Shown here: positions 8,011 to 16,464 of the stretch, one piece after another | How the letters are laid out: each line of letters starts with the position of its first letter | How positions within the stretch are numbered: position 1 is the stretch's first letter | Assembly (NCBI GenBank): GCA_964543475.1 | Contig: CAZIYJ010000001.1 | Span: 434,001 to 498,000 of the forward strand | DNA: 64,000 nt | Direction of reading: 5' to 3' | Source: JAYSYM01 sp964543475 | Lineage (GTDB): Bacteria > Bdellovibrionota > Bdellovibrionia > Bdellovibrionales > JAMPXM01 | Made by a program: the position numbers and the translations under genes | Notes under the pieces: model-generated | Told to the model about the DNA's origin: nothing | Seen by the model: the letters and a program-made list of their open reading frames with translations, nothing else | The model's database searches: none

Positions 8011-8822
8011 GACGCTCGACTTTCAACAGTTCGTGAAGAGTTAAATTTTTTCTGAGTGAAATCAATTCGGTCAGATGTAGGCAAGTATGAATTTACAAGC
8101 TCACCAACAACGAGTGGATCTTTTCCTTCGAGGAAAGCCCTTACACCTTCGCGGATCATTTCGCGTTCACGAAGTTTTGCCTCAGCAGCACTCGTAATAA
8201 GTTCTGAGATTGGAGCAAACACTAAGTTTGACATGAAGATTCCGTAGAAGGTTCCTGAAAGTGCTACTGCCATACCTGCACCAAGGACGCCGATGTCGTT
8301 AGCGCCAAGTTGCGATAAGATATCTACGAGACCTAAAACCGTTGCTGCAAGACCAAGAGCAGGTGAGTACTTGCTCAGTGATAAACAAACAGTCGACTCA
8401 GTCTGAGTAGATGCACGAAGCTCATCACTTCTATGATCTAGAATTTCATCTAGCGTTTCGCCTTTGATTCCTTCAAGAATCAAGTTTCCGGCATCGCGCA
8501 TTTCTGGTGATTGAACTGACTCAAGCTCTTTTTCGAAAGCCGTCAGCCCGCGTCGGTAAGCCGTCGCTGAATTTACAATTTCTTCAGCCGTTTGCGAACT
8601 CACTTTACCGTTGCTCGAAAGACTATTCATAGCCGACTTGAAAGTTCGGTAGAGAATCGGGCCGGGGAAGCTGGCAAGTGCTGCCACAATTAATCCACCG
8701 CAGACGATTCCGATACCGTGAAGATTCAAGAAGACCTGAGGATTACTCGTGCCTTTTGCAATCGCAAGGTAAGTCAAAAATCCGACTAGTACATAACCTA
8801 AAATTGCGTAATATGACTTCAT
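8007..8822 (-). CDS. MotA-like stator protein
   Basis: This 271-residue inner-membrane protein has four predicted helices arranged as in MotA: two near the N-terminus (about 5-50) and two after a long cytoplasmic loop (about 150-205). The loop has YRRGLTAFEKELES, matching the conserved charged loop of MotA that contacts FliG. The conserved prolines are seen in YSPALGLAATVLGLV and in VFAPISEL, equivalent to Pro173 and Pro222 of E. coli MotA. REMIREGVRAFLEGKDP is the usual MotA cytoplasmic tail segment. It overlaps the lipoprotein gene by 1 nt and the MotB-like gene by 4 nt. MotA and MotB form the ion channel that powers rotation or gliding; here the target is probably the FliG-like domain encoded next door. 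Confidence 0.88.
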   Translation of the reverse strand: MKSYYAILGYVLVGFLTYLAIAKGTSNPQVFLNLHGIGIVCGGLIVAALASFPGPILYRTFKSAMNSLSSNGKVSSQTAEEIVNSATAYRRGLTAFEKELESVQSPEMRDAGNLILEGIKGETLDEILDHRSDELRASTQTESTVCLSLSKYSPALGLAATVLGLVDILSQLGANDIGVLGAGMAVALSGTFYGIFMSNLVFAPISELITSAAEAKLREREMIREGVRAFLEGKDPLVVGELVNSYLPTSDRIDFTQKKFNSSRTVESRAS

Positions 8823-9457
8823 TACTGTTTCTCCTGCGAAGCCGGCATGCGGCTTAAATCGTTTTCTAAATTCATTTGTAAAAGTGCATCACGTACGGCT
8901 TGAAGTTTTGGATTGACCTCTAAGGCCCGATTCCAAGCAACGCTGGCACCTTCAGCGTCCTTCATTAAGTAAAGTATTGAGCCTTTGGCTGCTAAGGCGT
9001 CTGCGTTTTTCGTGTCGAGTTCTAAAGCTTTTTCAACTCGACCTAAAGCATCCGAAAAACGCTTCGCTATGACGAGACGATTAACGTCTGCCATGAGAGT
9101 GCGAACTGCTTCGAAAGCGTCTCTGATCTCTGCTTTCGCAACCTGTGCTTCGCGAAGCTTTAAATCGACGAAGGTTGTTTGCCCCGAGAATGCTGCAACA
9201 GATGAGTACTTCGACTCATAGCCGTCTTTTTCGACTCTGAGCTGAATAACTTCTTGTCCGTTTGCCTTTTCTTTTTTGTCAAAGCTCAAAGGCGTTACAC
9301 CAATCAGAGAATTTTTCCCTTGGACTGAATCAACAAAGTAGACTTTCGCTCCTGCAGGCTCACTTCGCACAATCACTTTTGAGCTTGATGCGCATGCTGT
9401 GAGCCCGAGTGCGATCACGAAAGCCAAACATGCTTTTTGTAATTTGATCGCGTTCAT
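8822..9457 (-). CDS. lipoprotein with PEGA domain and TPR-like repeats
   Basis: The signal peptide ends in lipobox LTAC (Cys22), so the protein is lipid-anchored. Residues 27-100 form a PEGA domain (VIVRSEPAGAKVYFVD, then IGVTPLSF and a KDGY segment), a small beta-sandwich common in envelope proteins. Residues 105-200 are helical, with a TPR-type pair (FSDALGRVEKALELD and ASVAWNRALEVNPK), suggesting a protein-binding role. It sits between the giant FG-GAP lipoprotein (1 nt away) and the MotA-like gene (1 nt overlap), which implies it is a fixed part of the same complex. Confidence 0.82.
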   Translation of the reverse strand: MNAIKLQKACLAFVIALGLTACASSSKVIVRSEPAGAKVYFVDSVQGKNSLIGVTPLSFDKKEKANGQEVIQLRVEKDGYESKYSSVAAFSGQTTFVDLKLREAQVAKAEIRDAFEAVRTLMADVNRLVIAKRFSDALGRVEKALELDTKNADALAAKGSILYLMKDAEGASVAWNRALEVNPKLQAVRDALLQMNLENDLSRMPASQEKQ

Positions 9458-9458
9458 A

Positions 9459-12400
9459 TTAAAATCCTCCGCGGATTACTAAGACGTTACCGCTGTTATA
9501 ACCGAGGTTAGATGGTCCGCCGAAGTTGTCTGTAATCGGCTGAGCCATAAACAGATCGTCGCGACCGTTATTATTCACATCTGTCAGAAGCACACTATGT
9601 CCAAAGTCTGTTAAGCCTGCCTCTGAGTTGTCAGAATAATAGTGTCCGTCGGCAATCGGTGTGTAACGAATTGGTGGACCTGCATAATTCGATTGATGAC
9701 CTGTAAGAGAATCAAACCCACCAGTACCGTCAGCTCGTCCGCGGAAGTTGAAACATCCGCCGACGTTGTTTAATGCAAGTGGCACGTTTCGCATTCTGAA
9801 TGCGCAGATCACAAGGTCATTTACTCCGTCGTCGTCCCAATCGCCGACAGTCATGCTCGAACCGAAGAAGAGCGAGTTCGCAGAATAACTTGTGTGGCTG
9901 TACGGATATCTAATTTCGTTTCGAGGCGTGGTCATGATCGAGTAGCTCGAGCCTAAACCACCGTTCACTCTACCTTCGAAGGTGAAACAAGATCCGATAT
10001 CAGTGAGTGCTCCTACTGAACCGTCGATGTCTCCCGCGCCAGTATCAGCGTCTCGAGCACAGACCACGAGGTCAATTCCCGATGAACCGGTTACTGTTGG
10101 ATAGGCTTGGACTGAGTAGCCGAACCGAATGTTGTTAGTCGTGAACGATGCAAAGTAGGCGTTCGACAAAGTAGCTGAATCGTTTGCTCCAGCAAGGTTG
10201 AATCTAAATGTATTGGCAGTTGGCGTAGCAGTGACTGTTCGTATGCCGTTATACAAGCTTGTTCCATAGATTGTCGCAAGTCGTCCAACTGTTAAGCCAT
10301 GTGCTCCAGCGGTTGTGATAGTCACAACACCACCAACACGAGACGCCGCAGTGATTGTGTCTCGGTTGAACGCTGGCATGTTGTTAGCTAGATCTGGGTT
10401 CCAGGTCGTGCCAGCATTTCCGCCAGGCATGAGGAGTTGAGTGACGCTTGTATTCGACATAATCGCGTGTGTCGTGTCGTTTGCCCAGAAGATCCAGACT
10501 GCGCCGGAGTCATTTACTCCCGCAGATTCAAAGAGCGGCCCACCAACTGCTAAGTCGTCATAACCGTTGTTGTCAAAGTCGCCTTTGGTCATTGTCCACC
10601 CGAAGCTAACGCTTGCTAACAATGGAGGAGCATTGAGAGTCGCAGATGCAATCGATGGCAGCGGCGAGTTGTTTGTTCCTTGATAAATAAAGACTGCGCC
10701 TCGATCGGCATTTGGTCCAACGTCACGATAAGGGGAACCGACCAATAAATCATCGAATCCGTCACCGTTGTAATCCATAACTAAGCATGAGTAACCGTAG
10801 TTCGCATTGGCTTGGTTACCTGGACTAAACTTTACGTCGCTTGGGTTCGCGAAATCTATCTCACCAGATGCTACACCATAATAGATGTACACGGCGCCTT
10901 GGGTCGTCGCATAGACAAGAGAAGTCGGGTCGTAAGCCTGTCCTGGGGCGCCGACGATCACATCTTCGCGACCATCGTTATTTACGTCACCGCGACAAAG
11001 ACCGCGACCGAATTCGTTGTTGATTCGAGCGTTGACTGATGTGACATCGAATTCTTTTTGCTGAATCGCAGAGTCAAGAATTCCCGCTGTGTTTTTGTAA
11101 GTGAAAACGTCACCTAAGTCGATTCCGTTCGCACTTACAGTCAGTGTGCGATCGTCAAGCGGTGCGCCTACGACTAAGTCTTGCTTGCCATCGACGTGGC
11201 CCCAAATGTTTGCAGCATAAACTCCGTAGCCTGCCGAGTTACTGTTTTGGTCACTACCACCATAATAGTAGCTTCCAAGATCGGTGAGCGTGAAGTTACC
11301 CGCAGAAGTGGTTACAGAGTAACCGTACACTGCTCCACCGGCAGTCAATTCGTTTGGTGCACTTACAAACAATTCCGGTGCGCCAATTCCATCAACTTGT
11401 CCAGCTGCAAGGCCATCACCCCAAAGCGTGTCGCGACCAGAGATATTGTAGTCATAGCTAAGTAAAGTGTTTTGATAATTCCAGGTGTTCACTCCACCGC
11501 GACGATAGAAAGAAAGTATACCATCGTTGTTTCCGCCAGCAGCGTCATGATCAACTGAACCTGATCCAATTACTAGAACGTCTGTACCTGGCGATGATGG
11601 ATCAAATCTTCCAACTGCACAAGACCTCGCAACGTATTCACTGTTCTGAAGAGTGAAGCTGTTTGGTGGTGCGACCAACGAGTGTGTTGGGCTAATCGAT
11701 GTTGTTAGCGTTGGATTGACGAATGTTCCGGCACTCGAAGCGTTAGCAAAAATTGTAACGTTTCCTGTGTTAGTTAAGGCACCACAAGCTGTCGTACAAG
11801 TTTCGTTAAAGTTCACAACGAAGACGTCTGGCTGACCAACGTTATCTGAGTTACCAAGGCAAAGACCGAATCCGAAAGTAGTCGTTGCACCATTTGAAAT
11901 GCTTGTAGGTGATGCGCTAATGCTCAAAGTTCCAGCCGACACTACAGTTCTATAGATATAAACTCTGTTTTGTTGCGGAGAAGAAACGACGATGTCGTCA
12001 CTTCCGTTACCGTCCATATCAGCTACTGCGATAGTAGTACCAAAGTTTCTGCTGTTCCCTCCGTTACCAGTCGCGGCAGGCTGACATATAACTTGTGAAG
12101 GAGTAGTGGCAAAAGTTCCGACTGCAGTTCCTGGGAATACGTACATACAGCCAGTTGTTGAATAAGTACTTCCTGGTTCAGATGCATTCGGAGCACCGAC
12201 AAGTAGATCAGGGAAGGCGGTTACGCCGCTGCTTGCGCCGACGACGTTACCGACAGCGACACCTTGACCAAGTCGAATTCCCATTTCTTGGGTAGTTGGA
12301 TAAATAGTAAATGTTCCGGTGCTGTTGTAGTTCGTACTCGACACTTCAGCATCGGTATTGCTTGATTCGTTATTGCTTGAGTCAACCGCACGAACGCCCA

Positions 12401-13406
12401 CTACATAAATAGTGTTAGATGCAAGCCCGGTGTGGTTATAAGTGACAGCGCCTGCTGCAGTTTGCGCAACAGCTGGTAGAGAATATGGATCACAGCTTGT
12501 TGAGCCTGCGCATCGATAGATATTGTATCGCAAGCCGCCAACAGGAGTTACGTTATCAGACCCTGCTGTCCAGTTCATAACGATACTATTTGTTGTAATT
12601 GCTCCGAGCGTAATGTTCGGTACAAACGTTGGTGCAGTGGAATCAGTCAATGTGCTGCCTGTCGCTTCGTTCGAGTCGGCTGAAGCGTTGTCAGCAATAT
12701 CAACAGCTACTACTCGGTAGTAGTAAGCGGTGCCGGGTGTAAGGCTAGTATGCGAATAAGAGGTAGTGCCCGTGAGGGTTACTAGCGGTGCACCAGCGGT
12801 GCTGACCGACGAACTTGTCGAATAATAAAGTCGATAGCGTATTTGCGATGTAGTTGACCCGCCCGCGCCGTCGTCTGAAGCTGACCAAGCTATAAGTAAG
12901 CTAGTGAAATTTTCGTTCGTTACGTCTAGGTCGGTGATCGCAGATGGGGGAGATGCATCGTTGACAGTGACTGATTGTTCGTTAGCTGGAGCTGTCGGAA
13001 ATCTATTTCCCGCTTCATCTTTACACTGAACAAAGAGTGTATAGGTTCCACCAAGTTGAATGCCTGAAGTGATTTGTGTTGTTGTTGCGCCCACTACAAT
13101 TTTAGTTGGGCTGATAAGGTCATATGATCCAACACCTTGTCGCATAAAAATCTGGTAAGTAATTGCTGAAGATTGACTGAGATCATCAGTACCTTCATTC
13201 CAGTTCAATGTGAGGGCCGGCCCAGGACTTACCTGAACTCCAGTTGCGGGTACGAAACCTGGGCAACTTGGTGCGTTTGTGTCGAGATCAAGAGCTGATG
13301 GTTCAGCCGTCAAAAGCTCGGGTTTGGTGCACGAAGTTAGTAGAGCTGTTGCGAGAACAGCTAGAAAAACTAAGTGTAGTCTTCGGATAATGTAGGCGTT
13401 CATCAT
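9459..13406 (-). CDS. giant lipoprotein with three FN3-like domains and FG-GAP repeats
   Basis: This 1315-residue protein has lipobox LLTSC (Cys26). Residues about 45-355 hold three fibronectin type III-like domains; the second and third contain the TSYSHTSLTPGTAYYYRVVAVD type of strand pattern. From about residue 370 to the end there are many FG-GAP (integrin-type propeller) repeats, each with a calcium-loop motif such as DMDGNGSDDI, DVNNDGREDV, DYNGDGFDDL, DFDNNGYDDL, DWDDDGVNDL and DVNNNGRDDL. A short module around residues 1018-1065 (with AHGLTVG) interrupts the repeats. It is likely a surface or periplasmic adhesion or scaffold protein. The gene overlaps the coiled-coil gene upstream by 4 nt and is 1 nt from the PEGA lipoprotein. 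Repeats of this kind occur in adhesins, so contact with a surface or prey is plausible but not shown. Confidence 0.85.
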   Translation of the reverse strand: MMNAYIIRRLHLVFLAVLATALLTSCTKPELLTAEPSALDLDTNAPSCPGFVPATGVQVSPGPALTLNWNEGTDDLSQSSAITYQIFMRQGVGSYDLISPTKIVVGATTTQITSGIQLGGTYTLFVQCKDEAGNRFPTAPANEQSVTVNDASPPSAITDLDVTNENFTSLLIAWSASDDGAGGSTTSQIRYRLYYSTSSSVSTAGAPLVTLTGTTSYSHTSLTPGTAYYYRVVAVDIADNASADSNEATGSTLTDSTAPTFVPNITLGAITTNSIVMNWTAGSDNVTPVGGLRYNIYRCAGSTSCDPYSLPAVAQTAAGAVTYNHTGLASNTIYVVGVRAVDSSNNESSNTDAEVSSTNYNSTGTFTIYPTTQEMGIRLGQGVAVGNVVGASSGVTAFPDLLVGAPNASEPGSTYSTTGCMYVFPGTAVGTFATTPSQVICQPAATGNGGNSRNFGTTIAVADMDGNGSDDIVVSSPQQNRVYIYRTVVSAGTLSISASPTSISNGATTTFGFGLCLGNSDNVGQPDVFVVNFNETCTTACGALTNTGNVTIFANASSAGTFVNPTLTTSISPTHSLVAPPNSFTLQNSEYVARSCAVGRFDPSSPGTDVLVIGSGSVDHDAAGGNNDGILSFYRRGGVNTWNYQNTLLSYDYNISGRDTLWGDGLAAGQVDGIGAPELFVSAPNELTAGGAVYGYSVTTSAGNFTLTDLGSYYYGGSDQNSNSAGYGVYAANIWGHVDGKQDLVVGAPLDDRTLTVSANGIDLGDVFTYKNTAGILDSAIQQKEFDVTSVNARINNEFGRGLCRGDVNNDGREDVIVGAPGQAYDPTSLVYATTQGAVYIYYGVASGEIDFANPSDVKFSPGNQANANYGYSCLVMDYNGDGFDDLLVGSPYRDVGPNADRGAVFIYQGTNNSPLPSIASATLNAPPLLASVSFGWTMTKGDFDNNGYDDLAVGGPLFESAGVNDSGAVWIFWANDTTHAIMSNTSVTQLLMPGGNAGTTWNPDLANNMPAFNRDTITAASRVGGVVTITTAGAHGLTVGRLATIYGTSLYNGIRTVTATPTANTFRFNLAGANDSATLSNAYFASFTTNNIRFGYSVQAYPTVTGSSGIDLVVCARDADTGAGDIDGSVGALTDIGSCFTFEGRVNGGLGSSYSIMTTPRNEIRYPYSHTSYSANSLFFGSSMTVGDWDDDGVNDLVICAFRMRNVPLALNNVGGCFNFRGRADGTGGFDSLTGHQSNYAGPPIRYTPIADGHYYSDNSEAGLTDFGHSVLLTDVNNNGRDDLFMAQPITDNFGGPSNLGYNSGNVLVIRGGF

Positions 13407-14212
13407 TGTTGATCACCCTGTTGGTTTTTTAATTCGATGAGGACATCGACTCCGGCTTCAGAGAGCAAAAGATTAGATTCTGTTCCTTCTAATTTTACGC
13501 TGACCTTTTCACCGACTAATTTTGCTAAATAATTTCGTACAACTTCTGCGCGGTCGAAGTTGGCGCTATTCGTCTTATCAAAACGCACAGCAATCTTTTT
13601 GCTCTCTAAATCTTTCGCAGACTTTGAAACAATTTGTGCCCAACGCAATCCCGCTGGCTTCAAATAAGCAGACTCAGGTGCAAAAGGATTTTGTAGGCTG
13701 AAGTTTTGCCACTTATTAGATTCTTGGCCTTCATTATCTAGTATCGTCTCGAAAACATACTCACCGATGTTCCAAGCTGTTGATGCCGCTTGAATATCAG
13801 ATAGCTGACTAAACTTTTGAAAGATTTGGTCGGCCCTGTTTTCAATCTCTGATCGATTGTCATCAATAGAGGCAAGCTCACGATTTCCACGAGCCTCAAG
13901 TTTCGCTAACTTCTTTAATTCAGTGAGTCGTGTTGAGATCTCAAGTTTGATCGAAGAGAGTTTCGCTTTTAAATCTTCAAGTTCAGATTGCTTTGACGTA
14001 ACAGTTTTTGAGATCGTCAAAAGCTCATTTCTAATTTCGTTTGTTGCGCGAGCATTAGAGTTAGGCTCTTGTTGAGAGGGAGCGTTAAAGAATGAGTGCT
14101 TTTTAATAAACTCAAAGCCCGAAAACCCTAAATCAGCAGCGATGTAGACGGCCGCACCAAGTGCAACAATCATTACCGCTACTCCTTGCGCTCTATCTTT
14201 CGGTTTGTTCAT
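13403..14212 (-). CDS. membrane-anchored coiled-coil protein with OmpA-like C-terminal segment
   Basis: This is the first gene of the eight-gene operon. It has 269 residues with one N-terminal transmembrane helix (about residues 11-27) without a cleavage site, a coiled coil from about 50 to 130 (repeated E/K/L heptads), and a C-terminal region with SANFDRAEVVRNYLAKLVG and DVLIEL. That pairing resembles the second half of an OmpA-type domain, in which a helix with R-A-V-x-x-Y-L is followed by a strand. The N-terminal half of such a domain is not obvious. I infer a periplasmic rod anchored in the inner membrane, perhaps reaching peptidoglycan. The intergenic region upstream (14213-14341) must carry divergent promoters; no clear boxes were found. 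Confidence 0.6.
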   Translation of the reverse strand: MNKPKDRAQGVAVMIVALGAAVYIAADLGFSGFEFIKKHSFFNAPSQQEPNSNARATNEIRNELLTISKTVTSKQSELEDLKAKLSSIKLEISTRLTELKKLAKLEARGNRELASIDDNRSEIENRADQIFQKFSQLSDIQAASTAWNIGEYVFETILDNEGQESNKWQNFSLQNPFAPESAYLKPAGLRWAQIVSKSAKDLESKKIAVRFDKTNSANFDRAEVVRNYLAKLVGEKVSVKLEGTESNLLLSEAGVDVLIELKNQQGDQQ

Positions 14213-14341
14213 AAGTTAGCCTCTTCACTTCAATCTTCAGTTGTTCACTCTTTACAACGGCTTATGAATGGCAAAAGATGAGTCTGTAGGAGCATACTTA
14301 CGGGCAGATAACGAAATTCAGGGAGAAGGTCGAGGCGAGTC

Positions 14342-14851
14342 ATGAGTGTTAAAATTAAAATTGCTGCTATTGTGTCGACGTTGGTCGTGGCCTGTTTTGC
14401 CCTCTACCTGTGCTTTGGTTTTTTACCAAGACCAGCGCAAGGAATGGAGAAGGAAACTGACTTAGCTCTTTTTAGTTTACTCATGTCCAAGGCCGATGTC
14501 GGTCTTGAGAGCTGTTGGCTGGGTAGCCAAGGAGCAGAGCTGCCTAAAAGAGTTTTTGCCGCCTCTGAATCAGTCATAGACTATTTCAAACTGCGTTCGA
14601 AAGTGCGAGTCATCGACCAGCATTCTAAAGTTAAAGATGTTGAGAGTTGTTTATCCGATTCTGGAACATCGTTGGTTGAATTTCCGCAGCCAAAGCTAGA
14701 AGAATTTCCGAGCGACTTGAGAGCCATGATAGGGACCAAGAGCAACCAACTCGTGCTCGGCACGCCAGAAGAACGAATGGGATATGTGAAGACATCGATA
14801 ATGTTTAAGTATCCTGACGGAAAATTCTTTTTCTTATTTGAACGCAGATAG
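14342..14851 (+). CDS. single-pass membrane protein of unknown function
   Basis: This 169-residue protein has one N-terminal transmembrane helix (about residues 7-27) followed by a soluble domain with two cysteines (ESCW and ESCL). No family was recognised. It is transcribed divergently from the motor-like operon, 129 nt away, with GAGGCGAG just before the ATG as a ribosome-binding site, and is followed 73 nt later by the CheY-like gene. It may therefore share regulation with either neighbour. Confidence 0.65.
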   Translation: MSVKIKIAAIVSTLVVACFALYLCFGFLPRPAQGMEKETDLALFSLLMSKADVGLESCWLGSQGAELPKRVFAASESVIDYFKLRSKVRVIDQHSKVKDVESCLSDSGTSLVEFPQPKLEEFPSDLRAMIGTKSNQLVLGTPEERMGYVKTSIMFKYPDGKFFFLFERR

Positions 14852-14924
14852 ACCACGAATCTCGACCTGCGGACCAGTTGGCAAGCTAGATGATTAAATC
14901 TATCCTCTTTATAGGAGTAATCAC

Positions 14925-15332
14925 GTGTTCCCACCAACGACCAAAATTTTAGTAGTAGAAGATACTTTACCTATCCGAGAGATTATCACGACGTTTCTGC
15001 GGAATTTAGGTTTCCAGAACATCAGTGAAGCTGACGACGTAGGGCAGGCTTTAAAAGCTCTCCAAACAGCAACCGAGACCTATAAACCGTTTGAACTTAT
15101 TATCTCTGATTGGAAAATGCCTGGCCTTACAGGAATGGACCTACTGACTTCGGTGCGTCGAAAGCCTGAGTGGACTAAAATTCCATTCGTGTTTTTAACC
15201 AGTGAGAGTCGACAAGATCAGATTATCCGAGCTATTCAAGCCGGTGCGAACAATTACATTCTTAAGCCGCTTATTGAAGATACGTTGCGAGATAAGCTGC
15301 GCAGAACTTGGGATCAGCTCAACAAAGCTTGA
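14925..15332 (+). CDS. CheY-like single-domain response regulator
   Basis: This 135-residue cytoplasmic protein is a lone receiver domain without an output domain. The acidic pair is Glu12-Asp13, the phospho-acceptor is Asp62 (in IISDWKMPG), the switch threonine is Thr92 (in VFLTSES), and Lys114 is in the YILKPL motif. Such proteins act by binding a partner, in chemotaxis the flagellar switch. The start is a GTG with AGGAG 7 nt upstream. No histidine kinase is seen in the window. Closeness to the MotAB/FliG-like operon makes that rotor-like protein a candidate target; this is inference only. Confidence 0.92.
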   Translation: MFPPTTKILVVEDTLPIREIITTFLRNLGFQNISEADDVGQALKALQTATETYKPFELIISDWKMPGLTGMDLLTSVRRKPEWTKIPFVFLTSESRQDQIIRAIQAGANNYILKPLIEDTLRDKLRRTWDQLNKA

Positions 15333-15402
15333 TTCGAATTAATCCTTTCCAACTTGTTTAAGTCGAGGCTAAGCTTTTGAAGTCAGTTTAGCCAACAATG
15401 GA

Positions 15403-16464
15403 ATGGGGGCCTCGTTGCAACGACTTCTAACTCTAATTGCCTTTTTAGCTTTAGCACCAGTTTCAAATCTTGAAGCAAGTTTGCCGCTAGAAAATCTTGG
15501 CCAATTTAATAATTACTCGAAAGTTAGATACTCTGGATCGTGGGGCTACACAGCACCTGACGGTCGAGAATATGCACTGCTGGGTCCCGAAACAGGTTTG
15601 TCGATTATCGACATTACTGATGCGCCAAGCTTAGTTGAAGTCGCTTACATTCCAAGCCCAGTCAGATCAGGCTGGACAGAAATAAAAACTTATAAGCACT
15701 ACGCTTATGTTGTAAAAGACAATGCTCCTGTTGGAGTGCAAATCATCGACTTATCTGGATTGCCACTTTCAGCAAAGCTCGTTCACACATTAAAAGATTA
15801 TCCGAACAATCATACGATACAGATCGAAGAAGACCGCGCGTTGATGTTTACGGTTGGCGGCGACAATATGGGAGTAACAGTTTGGAGTCTGCAAGACCCA
15901 GTCGCTCCTAAGCAAATCGGAACGTTTAACGGCACAACTTACGTGCACGATATGTTTGTCAGAGGTAATCGAGCCTACTTGGCCGAAATTTTCTCAAAGA
16001 GTTTTTCGATTTACGACATCTCAAATCCCGCTAATCCGGTTTTGATTTCTCGAACTCGTGATGAGCTTGCTCCGTATGTTTCATTTCACAACATGTCAGT
16101 TACCGACAACGACAAGTTTCTTTTAACTACTGAAGAGACAAGCGGTCGCCCGGTTCGAATCTGGGATATCTCTGATGAGAAAAACCCAAAAGCGGTTTCA
16201 AAATACATTGGCGACGGAAATCTGCCGCACAATGTTCATGTAAAGGGAAATTACGCGCACATCGCACACTATGGCGGAGGCTATCGAGTTGTCGATATTC
16301 GCGATCCGCTCAATCCAGTAGAGGTGGCTTTCTTCAATAACAAGTCGCCTTCTCCACCGGGGTTCAAAGGTGTGTGGGAAGTTTATCCTTACTTCGCATC
16401 AGGCAAAGTGATTATGTCGAGCATGGAAGATGGGCTTTTCGTAACTCGTTTCATGGGTAAGTAG
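15403..16464 (+). CDS. secreted LVIVD-repeat (beta-propeller-like) protein
   Basis: This 353-residue protein has a signal peptide (about residues 1-25, ending LEAS). It carries repeats of the LVIVD type: GLSIIDITDAPSLVEV, GVQIIDLSGLPL, FSIYDISNPANPVLI, VRIWDISDEKNPKAV and YRVVDIRDPLNPVEV. These repeats build a beta-propeller found in exported proteins of unknown role. The His-containing segments NNHTIQ, TYVHDM, SFHNM and PHNVHV are regularly spaced, as in propellers where a His lies near the central channel. The downstream His-rich gene starts inside its stop codon (1-nt overlap), so the two are translated together. Confidence 0.82.
   Translation: MGASLQRLLTLIAFLALAPVSNLEASLPLENLGQFNNYSKVRYSGSWGYTAPDGREYALLGPETGLSIIDITDAPSLVEVAYIPSPVRSGWTEIKTYKHYAYVVKDNAPVGVQIIDLSGLPLSAKLVHTLKDYPNNHTIQIEEDRALMFTVGGDNMGVTVWSLQDPVAPKQIGTFNGTTYVHDMFVRGNRAYLAEIFSKSFSIYDISNPANPVLISRTRDELAPYVSFHNMSVTDNDKFLLTTEETSGRPVRIWDISDEKNPKAVSKYIGDGNLPHNVHVKGNYAHIAHYGGGYRVVDIRDPLNPVEVAFFNNKSPSPPGFKGVWEVYPYFASGKVIMSSMEDGLFVTRFMGK

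Noticed and set aside
7453..8822. ExbB/ExbD or TolQ/TolR instead of MotA/MotB
   Set aside because: The partner has a full OmpA-type peptidoglycan-binding domain, and the larger protein has the long MotA loop and tail; no TonB or TolA is nearby.
10812..11835. several plus-strand frames within the giant lipoprotein gene
   Set aside because: They mirror the repeated codons of the FG-GAP region, lack ribosome-binding sites and match nothing.
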